Source: Ixodes scapularis (Eukaryota; Arthropoda; Arachnida; Ixodida; Ixodidae). From it: a stretch of DNA of 64,000 nucleotides. The notes under the pieces are model-generated. The model was not told the DNA's origin. It did no database searches and saw nothing but the letters and a program-made list of their open reading frames with translations. The position numbers were made by a program, and so were the translations under genes. Shown one piece after another: positions 42,680 through 53,201 of this stretch. The DNA is taken from positions 115,161,473-115,225,472 of the forward strand of contig NW_024609846.1 in assembly GCF_016920785.2 (NCBI RefSeq), written 5' to 3'. How positions within the stretch are numbered: the first letter of the stretch is position 1; each line of letters begins with the position of its first letter.

Positions 42680-43027
42680 GGTAACAACTTTCGAAACGAT
42701 TCCCACTTTCCCTTGCCATTGCCGACTGAAATTCATTGTCTTCGCGCATTGTCCAATGAAACCGATGAAAACAATCGTGGAAATGGAGCGTGCTGGTTAA
42801 GTTACGGTGTTTGTGGAGACTAACATAGAGGACGAAAACAGGACGACACGTTTCTCCAACTGGCAGCATACATTTATTTTGACGCCCGTCACCGAACGCG
42901 ACAGTCACCGCGCGGAGTTGGAAGGGTTGAGGAGGACAGAGAAGGAAGGGAGGGTGGGGGTGGAGAGAGGATGGAGATGGAGGGAAAGAGAAACATGTTT
43001 TTAGCCGGCAGCGCACGCCGAAGTCAA

Positions 43028-43047
43028 AAAAGGGGGGGGGGGGGGGT
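43028..43047. repeat. poly-G run in left Penelope copy
   Basis: G run in the 3' UTR of the left copy; the right copy has a longer C run at 45464-45488. This difference accounts for the unequal arm lengths. Confidence 0.85.
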
Positions 43048-43098
43048 AATAAGGGAAGTGACCTTGAGGAGGGAAGGGCGACCCTACTTCAAAGGCGC

Positions 43099-44260
43099 CT
43101 ACGTTTGTCGCAACTCCGGACGCAGAAAGGAAACGTCGGCGTCGGAGAGACAAAGCGATGGGGACCCGATGTTTTGCGGTGAATGGCGCATAGCGAAGGC
43201 TTCGATAATCTCGCGGCCGTATCTTGACCTGTGTGTGCCCACTGTCGTGGTGGCCGGAAACTCTGGTTCGCAGGAGGGGCACGAACCGACGTGCTGGGCA
43301 ATTGGGTGCAGGGAATGGAGGGATGGGTTGGAAGCCGCCTGCTGTACCTCGTTGGCGTGCTCCCTTAGGCGGTCGTTTAGACATCGGCCTGTCTGGCCGA
43401 TGTATTGCGCGCCGCACCCGAGCGGGATCGAGTAGACGCTGGCCTGTCTGCAAGGAACGAACTTGGTGGCGTGTTTTTTGGAGCACGGCTTTGGGGCGGT
43501 TGGGTTGTTGACCTTCCTGCAGAGCGAGGAGAGCCTGAGGCGACATGAAAAGAACACCTGCGTGTCATGTCGGAGTGCTAACGATTTGATTCTGTGGGAG
43601 ACGTTGTGCACGTATGGAATGCACGCGAAGCGGGATGCGCGTGGCCTGCTCTTAGGTTGTGTGCCGGAGGCCTGGGCTATCATAATGCGTTTTAATCGGG
43701 TCTCAAGTAAGTCTTTTGGGTAGCCCGCTTTGACGAGGCGGGTGAGCTGTAGGGAGCAGCTCGTCGAGATTAAGTGAGAGCATGACTTGGATCGGGATGA
43801 GGTTAGGAGGTTATGAACGATTCCGCTTTTGACGTTTTTTGAATGGTTGCTGTGGAAGGGAAGCACTGGTTTGCAAGATCTTTGCTGGAAGGACCAGCAA
43901 ATGCCGGAATCCTTGGGGTGAAGGCGAAGATCCAAGAACTGTAGTCCGTTCTGTGTGGGGGCCTCGCTGGTAAATTTTAGACCGAACGAATTATCTGAGA
44001 ATATCTGCTCAATATTTTTAGGATCTGAGGTGGCTTGGTGAACGATGAGGTAGTCATCCACATATCGGAAGACGGAAGTGCCCTGGGCGAGAGTTGTGAG
44101 GGCCTCGGAAACCCGCCTATCGACGAAGAACAAGTAGATCTCACTCAAGATGGGGGCGAGGCACGAGCCGATGCAAACCCCTGTCTTCTGGGCGTAGATT
44201 CTTCCCTCGTGCTCCACTAGGGTTGAGCGTAGGTAGAGGTCGATGAGGTCGGGGTTTCTG
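43099..44260 (-). pseudogene. Penelope-like RT/GIY-YIG fragment, left copy
   Basis: Penelope-like elements encode a reverse transcriptase fused to a GIY-YIG nuclease that nicks target DNA. The fragment opens within RT (NPDLIDLYLRSTLVEHEGRI, GVCIGSCLAPILSEIYLFF), has the catalytic ‘FRYVDDYL’ near residue 70, then ‘LQFLDLRL’, the thumb, a Cys-rich linker and GIY-YIG (VYSIPLGCGAQYIGQTGRC, LNDRLREHA) near residues 276-305, and ends LRPELRQT. The N-terminal RT fingers are missing. No stop or shift interrupts the remaining frame, which indicates a recent insertion. Confidence 0.9.
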
Positions 44261-45412
44261 GACCTCATCGACCTCTACCTACGCTCAACCCTAGTGGAGC
44301 ACGAGGGAAGAATCTACGCCCAGAAGACAGGGGTTTGCATCGGCTCGTGCCTCGCCCCCATCTTGAGTGAGATCTACTTGTTCTTCGTCGATAGGCGGGT
44401 TTCCGAGGCCCTCACAACTCTCGCCCAGGGCACTTCCGTCTTCCGATATGTGGATGACTACCTCATCGTTCACCAAGCCACCTCAGATCCTAAAAATATT
44501 GAGCAGATATTCTCAGATAATTCGTTCGGTCTAAAATTTACCAGCGAGGCCCCCACACAGAACGGACTACAGTTCTTGGATCTTCGCCTTCACCCCAAGG
44601 ATTCCGGCATTTGCTGGTCCTTCCAGCAAAGATCTTGCAAACCAGTGCTTCCCTTCCACAGCAACCATTCAAAAAACGTCAAAAGCGGAATCGTTCATAA
44701 CCTCCTAACCTCATCCCGATCCAAGTCATGCTCTCACTTAATCTCGACGAGCTGCTCCCTACAGCTCACCCGCCTCGTCAAAGCGGGCTACCCAAAAGAC
44801 TTACTTGAGACCCGATTAAAACGCATTATGATAGCCCAGGCCTCCGGCACACAACCTAAGAGCAGGCCACGCGCATCCCGCTTCGCGTGCATTCCATACG
44901 TGCACAACGTCTCCCACAGAATCAAATCGTTAGCACTCCGACATGACACGCAGGTGTTCTTTTCATGTCGCCTCAGGCTCTCCTCGCTCTGCAGGAAGGT
45001 CAACAACCCAACCGCCCCAAAGCCGTGCTCCAAAAAACACGCCACCAAGTTCGTTCCTTGCAGACAGGCCAGCGTCTACTCGATCCCGCTCGGGTGCGGC
45101 GCGCAGTACATCGGCCAGACAGGCCGATGTCTAAACGACCGCCTAAGGGAGCACGCCAACGAGGTACAGCAGGCGGCTTCCAACCCATCCCTCCATTCCC
45201 TGCACCCAATTGCCCAGCACGTCGGTTCGTGCCCCTCCTGCGAACCAGAGTTTCCGGCCACCACGACAGTGGGCACACACAGGTCAAGATACGGCCGCGA
45301 GATTATCGAAGCCTTCGCTATGCGCCATTCACCGCAAAACATCGGGTCCCCATCGCTTTGTCTCTCCGACGCCGACGTTTCCTTTCTGCGTCCGGAGTTG
45401 CGACAAACGTAG
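44261..45412 (+). pseudogene. Penelope-like RT/GIY-YIG fragment, right copy
   Basis: Protein sequence from DLIDLYLRST to the stop is identical to the left copy. It is truncated at the palindrome centre; the few codons before 44261 come from the spacer and the other arm, so any ATG there is accidental. At about 45107 the right copy has CAG where the left has CAA, a silent difference. The same catalytic motifs are present (YVDD, GIY-YIG). It lacks the RT N-terminus and so is not expected to work alone. Confidence 0.9.
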
Positions 45413-45463
45413 GCGCCTTTGAAGTAGGGTCGCCCTTCCCTCCTCAAGGTCACTTCCCTTATT

Positions 45464-45488
45464 ACCCCCCCCCCCCCCCCCCCCCCCC
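45464..45488. repeat. poly-C run in right Penelope copy
   Basis: Homopolymer counterpart of 43028-43047. Confidence 0.85.
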
Positions 45489-45966
45489 TTTTTTGACTTC
45501 GGCGTGCGCTGCCGGCTAAAAACATGTTTCTCTTTCCCTCCATCTCCATCCTCTCTCCACCCCCACCCTCCCTTCCTTCTCTGTCCTCCTCAACCCTTCC
45601 AACTCCGCGCGGTGACTGTCGCGTTCGGTGACGGGCGTCAAAATAAATGTATGCTGCCAGTTGGAGAAACGTGTCGTCCTGTTTTCGTCCTCTATGTTAG
45701 TCTCCACAAACACCGATGAAAACAAATTCCGTGACACGCGTGAATTATTTTTTTGTGAAGTTCATGCAATGTTGCTATTTATTGTTTTTTTTGCTCTTGT
45801 TATTTTTGTAATGTTTTTTACTTAGTAAGTTTAGGTTACTCCCCCCATGAGTGCTCTTTTTGGAGTACCTTAAAGGAACTAAAACTGAACTTAACACAGC
45901 CCACTGGGAATTATCAGCGAGGCTGCCCATCTTCTTTTGGAACCACAGACCTGATCTCGTTTTCAT

Positions 45967-46293
45967 TAGAGCCACTAAATAAGCTGCGCTTAGAGTATCG
46001 GCACTCCGTTCCCCGACATTGTTGTGGGCGCCGCCATTTTGGCTCGTATGCAGAACAGACGCAACGGCCGATCGTCATGATTCAAAAGTGCGACTTCCTC
46101 AGCATTAGGTTCGGTGTTAGGAAGGTAATGTAATATTGCTTTGCTCTGTCGCGAACGGTTTAAACATTTGTAGAGGGCGGAAAAGCATTTCCTGTGATTT
46201 CAGATAAAGCTTCAGATAACTGGCAACCATGATTTTAAGCCACAATATGGCCAAGTGTCGTTACTCTGAAGCGTAGCTTATTTAGTGGCACTA
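45967..46293. mobile_element. hAT MITE copy E (327 bp)
   Basis: TAGAGCCACTAAATAAGC to TTTAGTGGCACTA inside a perfect 8-bp duplication GTTTTCAT (45959-45966 and 46294-46301). Same length as ladder copies B and C, reverse orientation. It confirms the family's 8-bp target duplication. Confidence 0.9.
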
Positions 46294-46301
46294 GTTTTCA
46301 T

Positions 46302-46547
46302 CTCTTATCATGAGCGTGACCAGAATGCTAGAAAAAACGTCATAGTACCAGTGACGTTTCTTCAAGCATTCTGATCACGCGCATGTTTCACATGCCCATG
46401 CGTGTGTCCTGTTTTTCTTAAACAAGCGTCCCGAAAAGGACCGACTTTTTTCTTTGCCCGACACTGAAAACAGGCGCACAAAAACGCAAAATATGTAAAA
46501 AAAAAAGAAAACTAAAATACTTTTTTATTTTTTTTATTTAAAGAAGG
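46302..46547. other. no supported gene
   Basis: AT-rich flank with an inverted CAGAATGCT / AGCATTCTG pair near 46320-46375. Confidence 0.5.
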
Positions 46548-46552
46548 GGAAA

Positions 46553-46708
46553 TGATATGTATCGCTAAGCGAAGAGGAAGAGAAAGGCGGAAACGAGCTT
46601 CCATCGCGCGCTCAGAGAAAGACCATTCTTACCGACGCCATGAACTGTGGCGGACCTTCAATTTAAACTTGTAAATAAACGCGTGTCTTTATCGGGAAGA
46701 ATGTATCA
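46553..46708 (+). repeat. 5' LTR of gypsy element 2 (156 bp)
   Basis: Starts TGATATGTATCG, ends AGAATGTATCA (short TGATA/TATCA inverted tips). It contains a TAAATAAACGCG stretch that could serve polyadenylation. Followed by ATTGGCGACGAGGAT, a candidate primer-binding site. Confidence 0.9.
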
Positions 46709-47163
46709 AATTGGCGACGAGGATAGTTAGGCGAACTATTGTATTTTCGGAGGTGGCCGATGTTGGTAGTGAGGTGGTTGTCCGAAAGGTGCTGTTGGGT
46801 ACCGGCGCAAGGCTACGTCGATGGCCTTGAATGCCGGTGGTGGCGATGTTTTGCCTTGTCAATGTCGGGAAAGAGGTGGCAGCCGCTGCTGCAGCCGTCG
46901 TCGTGGTCGGGGAGTAGAAGTCGGGCTCATCCGCGAAGGCGATCCGGTAGCGGCGGGGGCCCGCGTCCTCGCGGGCCCCGCCGAGGGCGAGGAAGGACAC
47001 CGGCGACTGTCTGACTTCTTTATTCCAAATCTCAAGGTCAACTGTTCTAAAGCGATACTAGCACAAGCTGAGCACGCGCCACTGCGTGTGGGGCACGCGC
47101 TTCTCTGGTCCAGAATTCGCGCCGTACGACCGCTCAACTCAGAATACTACACGAACCCCGAAG

Positions 47164-47514
47164 ATGGACGATTACGGCATTCACGGACGTATTCCGGAGT
47201 ATAACCCCGGAGGTAATTGGAGTTCGCGGCTCGAACGCTTAGAATTATATTTTGAAGCCAAGGACATCACCAGCCCCGGGAAGAAACGAGCAGTGCTACT
47301 GACATCGTGCGGTGAGACGACCTTTGACATCGTACGGGCCTTACTTGCACCGAAAAGACCTTCGGAAGTCGAGCTCGAGGAAATCTTGAAACGCCTCAAC
47401 GATCACTTTGACCCGAAGCCAGCGGAACTGCTCAGCCGTTTTAAATTCCACCAAAGAAATCAAGCGCCTACAGAGACCATTTCTGAGGCGTTGGGGCAGT
47501 ATTGTCGCAGCTGA
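47164..47514 (+). pseudogene. gypsy element 2 gag, N-terminal part
   Basis: The ATG at 47164 begins MDDYGIHGRIPEYNPGGNWS, then RLERLELYFEAKDI, KKRAVLLTSCGETTFDIVRA, and RFKFHQRNQAPTE: the capsid-like retrotransposon gag pattern (‘RLxxYF.AN.I….K.a.lls..G’). It breaks at EALGQ, where sequence from the RNase H coding region begins out of frame, giving a stop at 47512-47514. The nucleocapsid zinc knuckle is lost. Confidence 0.82.
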
Positions 47515-49232
47515 ACGACCAAGGAGCGGAAGTTCCAATTGCCTATGCGTCCAGAACACTGGGCAAAAGTGAACGGAACTATTCACAACTGGACAAGGAA
47601 GGACTAGCCCTAATCTTTGGCACAAAGCACTTCAATCAGTACATCGCCGGGCGACACGTGACTATGTACACCGATCACAAGCCCCTCCTGGGAATAATGA
47701 GCCAAGGTCGGCAGATCCCTGCAATGCTCTCACCCCGCATGACCCGGTGGTGCCTGCTACTCGGAGGCTATGACTACGATTTGCGCTACCGGCAAGGCAA
47801 GTCACATCAAAACGCAGACGCACTCAGCCGTTTGCCGTTGCCAAGTAAGAAGGACGAAGCTGCACCTCCAGGAGATATACTTCTCCTGGAAGCTATAGAG
47901 TGTCCATTACTAACAGGCCAACACATAGCACGACTAACCAAAGAGGACCCGACGTTGTTGACGATCTACCAAGGTTTACAAGACGGTACCACCTCAAACT
48001 GGACCGGAGACGAGTTCATGCCATACAAGCGTCGGGAACACGAGTTGTCCACACGTAATGGCTGTGTAACGTGGGGAGCACGTGTAGTTATCCCGCGAGC
48101 AGCTCGCGAGCAAGCTCTGAAAACGCTGCACGCCAATCATCCAGGTATTGTTGCTATGAAGAGCACTGCCCGAAGCCATTTCTGGTGGCCGAGACTGAAC
48201 GCAGACATTGAAGCCACCGCAGCTGCGTGTTCCCCTTGTCAACAACACCATCGCTCCAAGCCGACAGCACCAGCACCTGACTGGTCAGCTGCTACTCGAC
48301 CCTGGGAAACTATCCACATTGACTTCGCCGGACCAATCGAAGGAGTTTCTTATCTGATCGTCGTCGACGCGTACTCTAAGTGGCTGGAAGTCAAGCCGAT
48401 GCAATCTACGACGTCCACGCGCGTCATCGATGCTTTGCGCACTGTAACGGCAACTTTTGGAGTGCCAAGGATCCTCGTCTCTGGCAACGCACCGAATTTT
48501 GTGTCAAGCGAAATGAACGAGTTTTTAAAGAAAAACGATATCAAACACTATACAAGCGCGCCATACCACCCGGCAACTAATGGTCAAGCAGAACGGATGG
48601 TGGGTGAAACAAAGAAAGCTCTGTTGAAGCTTACGGAGGGAACAGTGCAATGCAGAATCGCCAGATTCCTTTTCCGACAACATACGACAATCTCCTCTGC
48701 CACGGGGAAGACACCCGCCGAGGCAATGTTCGGTCGACGAATTTACACACCCCTCGACCTCATGAGGCAATGGGAAACTGGAAACGAAGATCGATAAGTT
48801 TCCACAGATGGAGTGACAGAAGATTATTCTACAGGACAAACTGTCTACATAAGGAACTTTAGTGGAAGTCCTGCATGGATCCCAGCAGTAATAGTGAAAC
48901 CTATGGGGATTCGCTCATTCCAAACGAAGACAGTGGACTCGAAACTTCAGCGTCGACACGTGGATCACATTCGCCACCGACGAGAGAACACAGAAGCTGT
49001 GAATGTGGACACATCTCCGTTCATAGCGTACCCAAACGTCGAGGTCACTAACGAAGCATCCACGGTAAAACCACTGGAAGCACAGGAAGGCCACGGAGCC
49101 TCCATGGACAACACTACGGACGTCCAGGCGGACATCGGCCCCAGAGCTACAACTAGATGCGGTCGCAATATCAAGCAGCCAGCACATTTGAAGGACTTTG
49201 TGTTGACCATTAACCCAGAAGGGGGAAATTGA
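47490..49232 (+). pseudogene. gypsy element 2 pol remnant: RNase H and integrase
   Basis: After the deletion junction the pol frame reads VGAVLSQLNDQG, YASRTLGKSERNYSQLDKEG and MYTDHKPLLG (RNase H lacking its first catalytic Asp), then HANHPGIVAMKSTARSHFWW with CSPCQQHH (zinc-binding HHCC), and the integrase core: ‘IHIDFAGP’, ‘VDAYSKWLEV’, ‘ILVSGNAPNFVSSE’, ‘YHPATNGQAERMV’. The second catalytic residue, normally Asp in ‘SDNGP’, is Gly. An in-frame TAA at 48795-48797 precedes the C-terminal part (GQTVYIRNFSGSPAWIPAVI). Doubly inactive. Confidence 0.9.
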
Positions 49233-49385
49233 TATGTATCGCTAAGCGAAGAGGAAGAGAAAGTCGGAAACGAGCTTCCATCGCGCGCTCAGAGAAAGAC
49301 CATTCTTACCGACGCCATGAACTGCGGCGGACCTTCAGTTTAAACTTGTAAATAAACGCGTGTTTTTATCGGGAAGAATGTATCA
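49230..49385 (+). repeat. 3' LTR of gypsy element 2 (156 bp)
   Basis: Preceded by a purine tract AGAAGGGGGAAAT. Same length as the 5' LTR with a handful of substitutions, ending TATCA before GGAAA. Confidence 0.92.
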
Positions 49386-49390
49386 GGAAA

Positions 49391-52210
49391 CCCCGGGAAA
49401 GACAGGACCCTACTCATTACATCAGCGTGTCGTTCGTTTTAATAGACCTTTTTCATAGTTTTGGCACGATCGTGACGCGCCCTCGTGGGAATCGTTCGAA
49501 ACACTTTTGGTGGCTCCGGGATCGTCTCTCCGTCGTCCTCGCCAGGCCTGGCTTGTCTCCCGGTCCATGTGCTTACGTGTGTTCTCTGGTGGCGTTGTTC
49601 CACCTTCACCAACCTGAACGTGTCTTTCTGTCGTCGCTACGCGTGCATATTTTCTGGACGACCTGGAGGATTAACATACTTAATGTCTACGATACAGAGG
49701 ACCTCTTTCGTTTTTATACCTTAAGGGATGGATAGACCGCCGATGCCGCACCGGTTCCTACCATCGACTCGGAGTCACTTAATCGTCACTTCGGTGCTGC
49801 GTCTTGCAAGCAACTAAAAAGGGGGTCGGCTTTCAGGGCAGAGTCGCAGAATGTTATGTAAGGAGAGTAATGGTGACCAGTTTGGATACCGACCCAACCA
49901 TCCACCTTGTGCGGAGCTTGTGAGCTTTGTTTACAAGGCCCAGCCAATACAAAAGCTGATTTTGCCCTCTTTTTGATTGCTTAAGTTATTCAAGCTTATC
50001 GCGTCCGTCACTTCGCTGTCCTGTGTACCGTGCGAGCGTACGGGGCATCGGCGTATTCGGGAATTTGTAAACAAACTCGGATGGTGCGAAATCCGGGCCG
50101 TCTTGATATCGCGAAGGCTTGCCTGCACCGTCCAAAAGTAAGGAACGGTATGTTAGAAACAGTCTCTCTTTGAATTCGGCACGTTTACGAACCTTCGACA
50201 AAGTGGGCCCAGCAAACAGGGGAGTTCACGGTTGGTTGCCAAGAAATTCCATCAAGGTTTTGTTTCCGTAAGGCTTAAATTTGTTTCGCTCGCTTTAAAA
50301 GTTTTGCCAGTTTTTTTAACGTGGCAAGACGCGAATGTGTATTGCGCACGCCCGAAGAACAGAAAGCTTCATGCTGTTATTCTTTAATTGAGTACCGGGT
50401 ATACGGCATGCTTACGACACAACCTCGTGTGCACGTTTACTATTAACAAAAATGGTCAGAGTGCAGGCGAGCTGGTGTAAGTTTAACATGATGGAAAACT
50501 TGATATATGAATACATGAAAGGATAGAACATCGAGGACAAGGTCGGAAAGAGTACTTCTTTCAAGAAGTCCTGCATCCGTCCCCATCTTTGATGTTTTAT
50601 CCTTTCATGTATCCGTATCTATTCACCATCACTCTCATTTTTAATTATTAAACCTGAGACTGAAGTACGAAAAGTAAAACGCAAAGAAAAAACGAGCAAC
50701 GTCTCAAGAAAGGTTGCCTGTTCTTTTTCAGTCTCTTTTTGCGTTTTCCTTTTCTTACCCCAATTTCAGGTATACCACCATGTTCACATTAACTGTATTT
50801 TAGTTAAAAGCTTAATGTCCCGCCGTCACATTGATGATCCAGCCGCCTGACACGGGGGACTCTCGTCAGAGGCTTTTGAAAGCAGGGCAAAAAGGGCAGG
50901 GTGTTTGACATCCGGTGATTTCGTGCACCATCCGCCAAAGGCTGCTAGAACTTTATAAAATTTGGCATTTTAACAATGTTTTCTGCTATTTGTGCTACCT
51001 TCTGCTGCACGGAGGTGAGGCATGACGACTATGAAGCCAAGTCGCGAGAATAGCGGAGGGAGTCGAGCCTAACCAGCACTGTCTGAGCGACCAAACGGAC
51101 GAGAGAGCCACCAAAAATGGCGCCTTTCCCTTTCCTCCTCTCTCTCAGAGTCGGCGCATGCGCCCAGCGATCACAGAAAAAGGTCATTTCCCACTCTAGA
51201 GGAGAATCCTGCTTCATTTAAGAAGTCAGGCATGCACATAGCCTACATGAAACGATTTTTCCGTGTTGCGATTTCCAATTAATTCCCATAGTTCCGTTTT
51301 TTTTTTCGAAGATGTCTCGCAGTTTTTGCGCTGTGAGTTCTCGTTACTGCCGATCGAAAGATTGTACACGTTGAATCGGAACAAAGCTTATCTTCCCTGC
51401 CTCCTCCCCTTCCCTACTGGCGTTCACTAAAAGCTGCGTATATTTTATCAAGATAAACTTTTGCCTCCAAACAAAATATAAGAAGAAAGAAAAGAAAAAA
51501 AAAAGAAAAGAAAAGCCACATGTCTTGGCGCAAGGGCACTCCGAAATAATCCGCCTCAAAAAGTCTACGCAGCATTTTCTCGCGAATTTCTAAAAATAAT
51601 TCAGAAAGAAAATGAATAAAGCAAGAATGCGGCTCAACTATTCAAAGAGTCCCCAATTTGCGCCTCGCACAGTAGCAATGTGAGCCGGTGCCACCTTCCA
51701 GGGCCCGTTCTCGGCCGCCACACAAACACACACACAATCCCACACGCACCCATTAGGGGGAAAACACGCGACTGTTATACAACAAAAACCGCGCGGAGAA
51801 GGCGCGCGGGCGGGACAGAAAGAGCGCGGGCGGAGGTTCCCGAAATAATCCATGCCACCGCTGCTGCCACTGCCAGCGCTCCAGCGTAGCAGCATACGCT
51901 GCTGCGACAGCGTAGGGGCGCGCGGAGCCAGAAAGGCGTCCACCGTATTGATTGAGACCGCGCTGGCCACACACACAACTCGACAAACGATTCTCGGAGG
52001 GAGCGTCCGGCGGCTACTGCGCGCCGCACGACAACCGAAAAATGGCATTTCGCGTAGAACCTTCGAACTTCCTGCAGCCAAGTTGAATCGTACAATGACG
52101 GAGGGACCATTTAATGCGCACGATGAGTGTCGCCCCTTGTCACTTGGCGGGAAGAAAGAAGGTAACCTGTGCTTCGTTTTCCCTGGTATACGGTCGGGAA
52201 TTCGGATCGA
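49391..52210. other. no supported gene
   Basis: Several overlapping ORFs without known domains, for example a - strand frame at about 49990-50190 (FKERLFLTYRSLLLDGAGKP). An inverted pair ATACATGAAAGGATAGAACA / TATCCTTTCATGTAT at about 50511-50612 could be a small foldback. GCAGGCGAGCTGGTG near 50464 recurs at about 52915 and 56370 and may be part of a dispersed repeat. A GC-rich block at 51680-52100 is open on both strands. Confidence 0.4.
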
Positions 52211-52232
52211 CGAGTAGGTGAATCCCGGACAA

Positions 52233-52300
52233 GAGCTCACCGTACAAAAGCTCACCGGACAAAAGCTCACCGGACAAAAGCTCACCGGACAAAAGCTCAC
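52233..52300. repeat. 15-bp tandem repeat in the terminal region
   Basis: Direct repeats of GGACAAAAGCTCACC, the innermost ones identical. They form the terminal inverted sequence with the inverted copies at about 53778-53827. Confidence 0.85.
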
Positions 52301-52982
52301 CCATTTTTTCACAGACCCGGACGAAAGCTCACCAGGAGAAAATTTCATGGGTGTCTTAACACGTGTGCGGACAACTTAGGTGCATGCGTGCGACACTAAA
52401 ATGCAACGATAAATTAAATCTGACAGGCGCATGGTTTGTTCATTGGATTGGAGACAAGTTCATTTATCGATTGGTTAGAAGCGAATGCAGTCCCCCACTA
52501 GCTCCAGCAGTCTTGGTAGATCTTGGTGTACCTGTAATCCCCCGAAAATATTTTTCACACGATTCCCCAAGCGCAAAGTTGTTTTTCGCGCCCGCTTCTC
52601 AGGGGTTCACCTCTGCAGGCTTGTGTCAATGCCGTGGCGACGAACGCTTGATTTGCTTGTGGGCATTCAATCAGCACCCAGACGCTTGGATGGGCGTGGC
52701 CCACAGACTTCTGGAAACCGGTATTCCATCCCTTGCAGCTGTATGTCCGATCTTTATCTTGAAGGGTGGCGTCGTACATATTCCACTATTCTGGGGGAAA
52801 CTCCGGTCGTCGTCGGCACAGTCAGGAAAAGGGAAGAATTCGCTCTGGGTGACGCCGCAGAAGGAGCAGAAGCATAACGGAAAAGACCTTTGACATGATA
52901 TTGTAGTGAGTGCGCAGGCGAGCTGGTGGAAATTAACCATTCTGATGTTAGCCTGAGACTGAGGCAGGAAAAAGAGGAAGTT

Positions 52983-53201
52983 TCAAAGTAGAAGAAAAAA
53001 GGAACAGTCGACATACGTGCAATCAAAGTAGACCACCAGGTCGCCGATGTCACCGGTAGACTTTGCACTGGTGTCTCTCGGGCACAAGCTGTCGTGCGAG
53101 GATAGCGAGCCTATCCAAAATCCCGCACAGCTTTCGAAATTGGTCATCTGTCCAAAAGGCCACACTTCCGTTCCTTGAAAATATTTTTGAAACTTCGTCA
53201 C
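52983..53201 (-). pseudogene. possible Mutator-type transposase fragment
   Basis: Within the long copy, a - strand frame includes STGDIGDLVVYFDCTYVDC. ‘LxVSFDGTW’ around a catalytic Asp is typical of arthropod Mutator-like transposases; here the string is DLVVYFDCTY. The similarity is short and I recall it from memory only. No other DDE motif is visible nearby. Confidence 0.25.

Larger units (their letters stand above)
42775..45712. mobile_element. inverted (head-to-head) pair of Penelope-like copies
   Basis: Two 3' parts of one Penelope-like element are joined at their truncated 5' ends, 3' ends outward. The palindrome runs from 42805 to 45715 with a 10-bp spacer at 44251-44260. A 13-bp direct repeat CCGATGAAAACAA (42762-42774 and 45713-45725) brackets the pair as one unit. 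The left copy has 30 extra outer bases (42775-42804). Arms differ by a poly-C/poly-G length change and only one or two substitutions that I noticed. Confidence 0.88.
46553..49385 (+). mobile_element. Ty3/gypsy element 2, internally deleted (2.8 kb)
   Basis: Two 156-bp LTRs lie inside a perfect 5-bp duplication GGAAA (46548-46552 and 49386-49390). Leader, a gag start, a deletion, then RNase H, integrase and a C-terminal region follow. Protease and reverse transcriptase are missing entirely. The LTRs differ at only a few positions, so insertion is fairly recent. Confidence 0.9.

Noticed and set aside
43001..45519. long ORFs antisense or out of frame to the Penelope genes (for example 44965-45519)
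   Set aside because: They are GC-rich shadow frames of the RT/GIY-YIG coding sequence with no domain of their own.
42805..45715. Penelope palindrome as a pure assembly artefact
   Set aside because: Fold-back chimeras are common, but a 13-bp direct repeat around the whole pair, the 30 unpaired bases on one side and unrelated flanks are what a real insertion leaves. Still worth confirming with reads.
45640..45720. hammerhead ribozyme at the Penelope 3' end (GAGAAACGTGTCGTCCTG)
   Set aside because: GAAAC and GTC are present, but there is no CTGANGA core or stem II.
52233..52300. CRISPR-like or promoter repeat
   Set aside because: The 15-bp units have no spacers and are mirrored at the other end of a transposon with a target duplication.
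53005..53075. host exon ending at a GTATGT donor on the - strand
   Set aside because: Lies inside the Mutator-like element, and the upstream sequence lacks a convincing acceptor; treated as possible transposase remnant instead.
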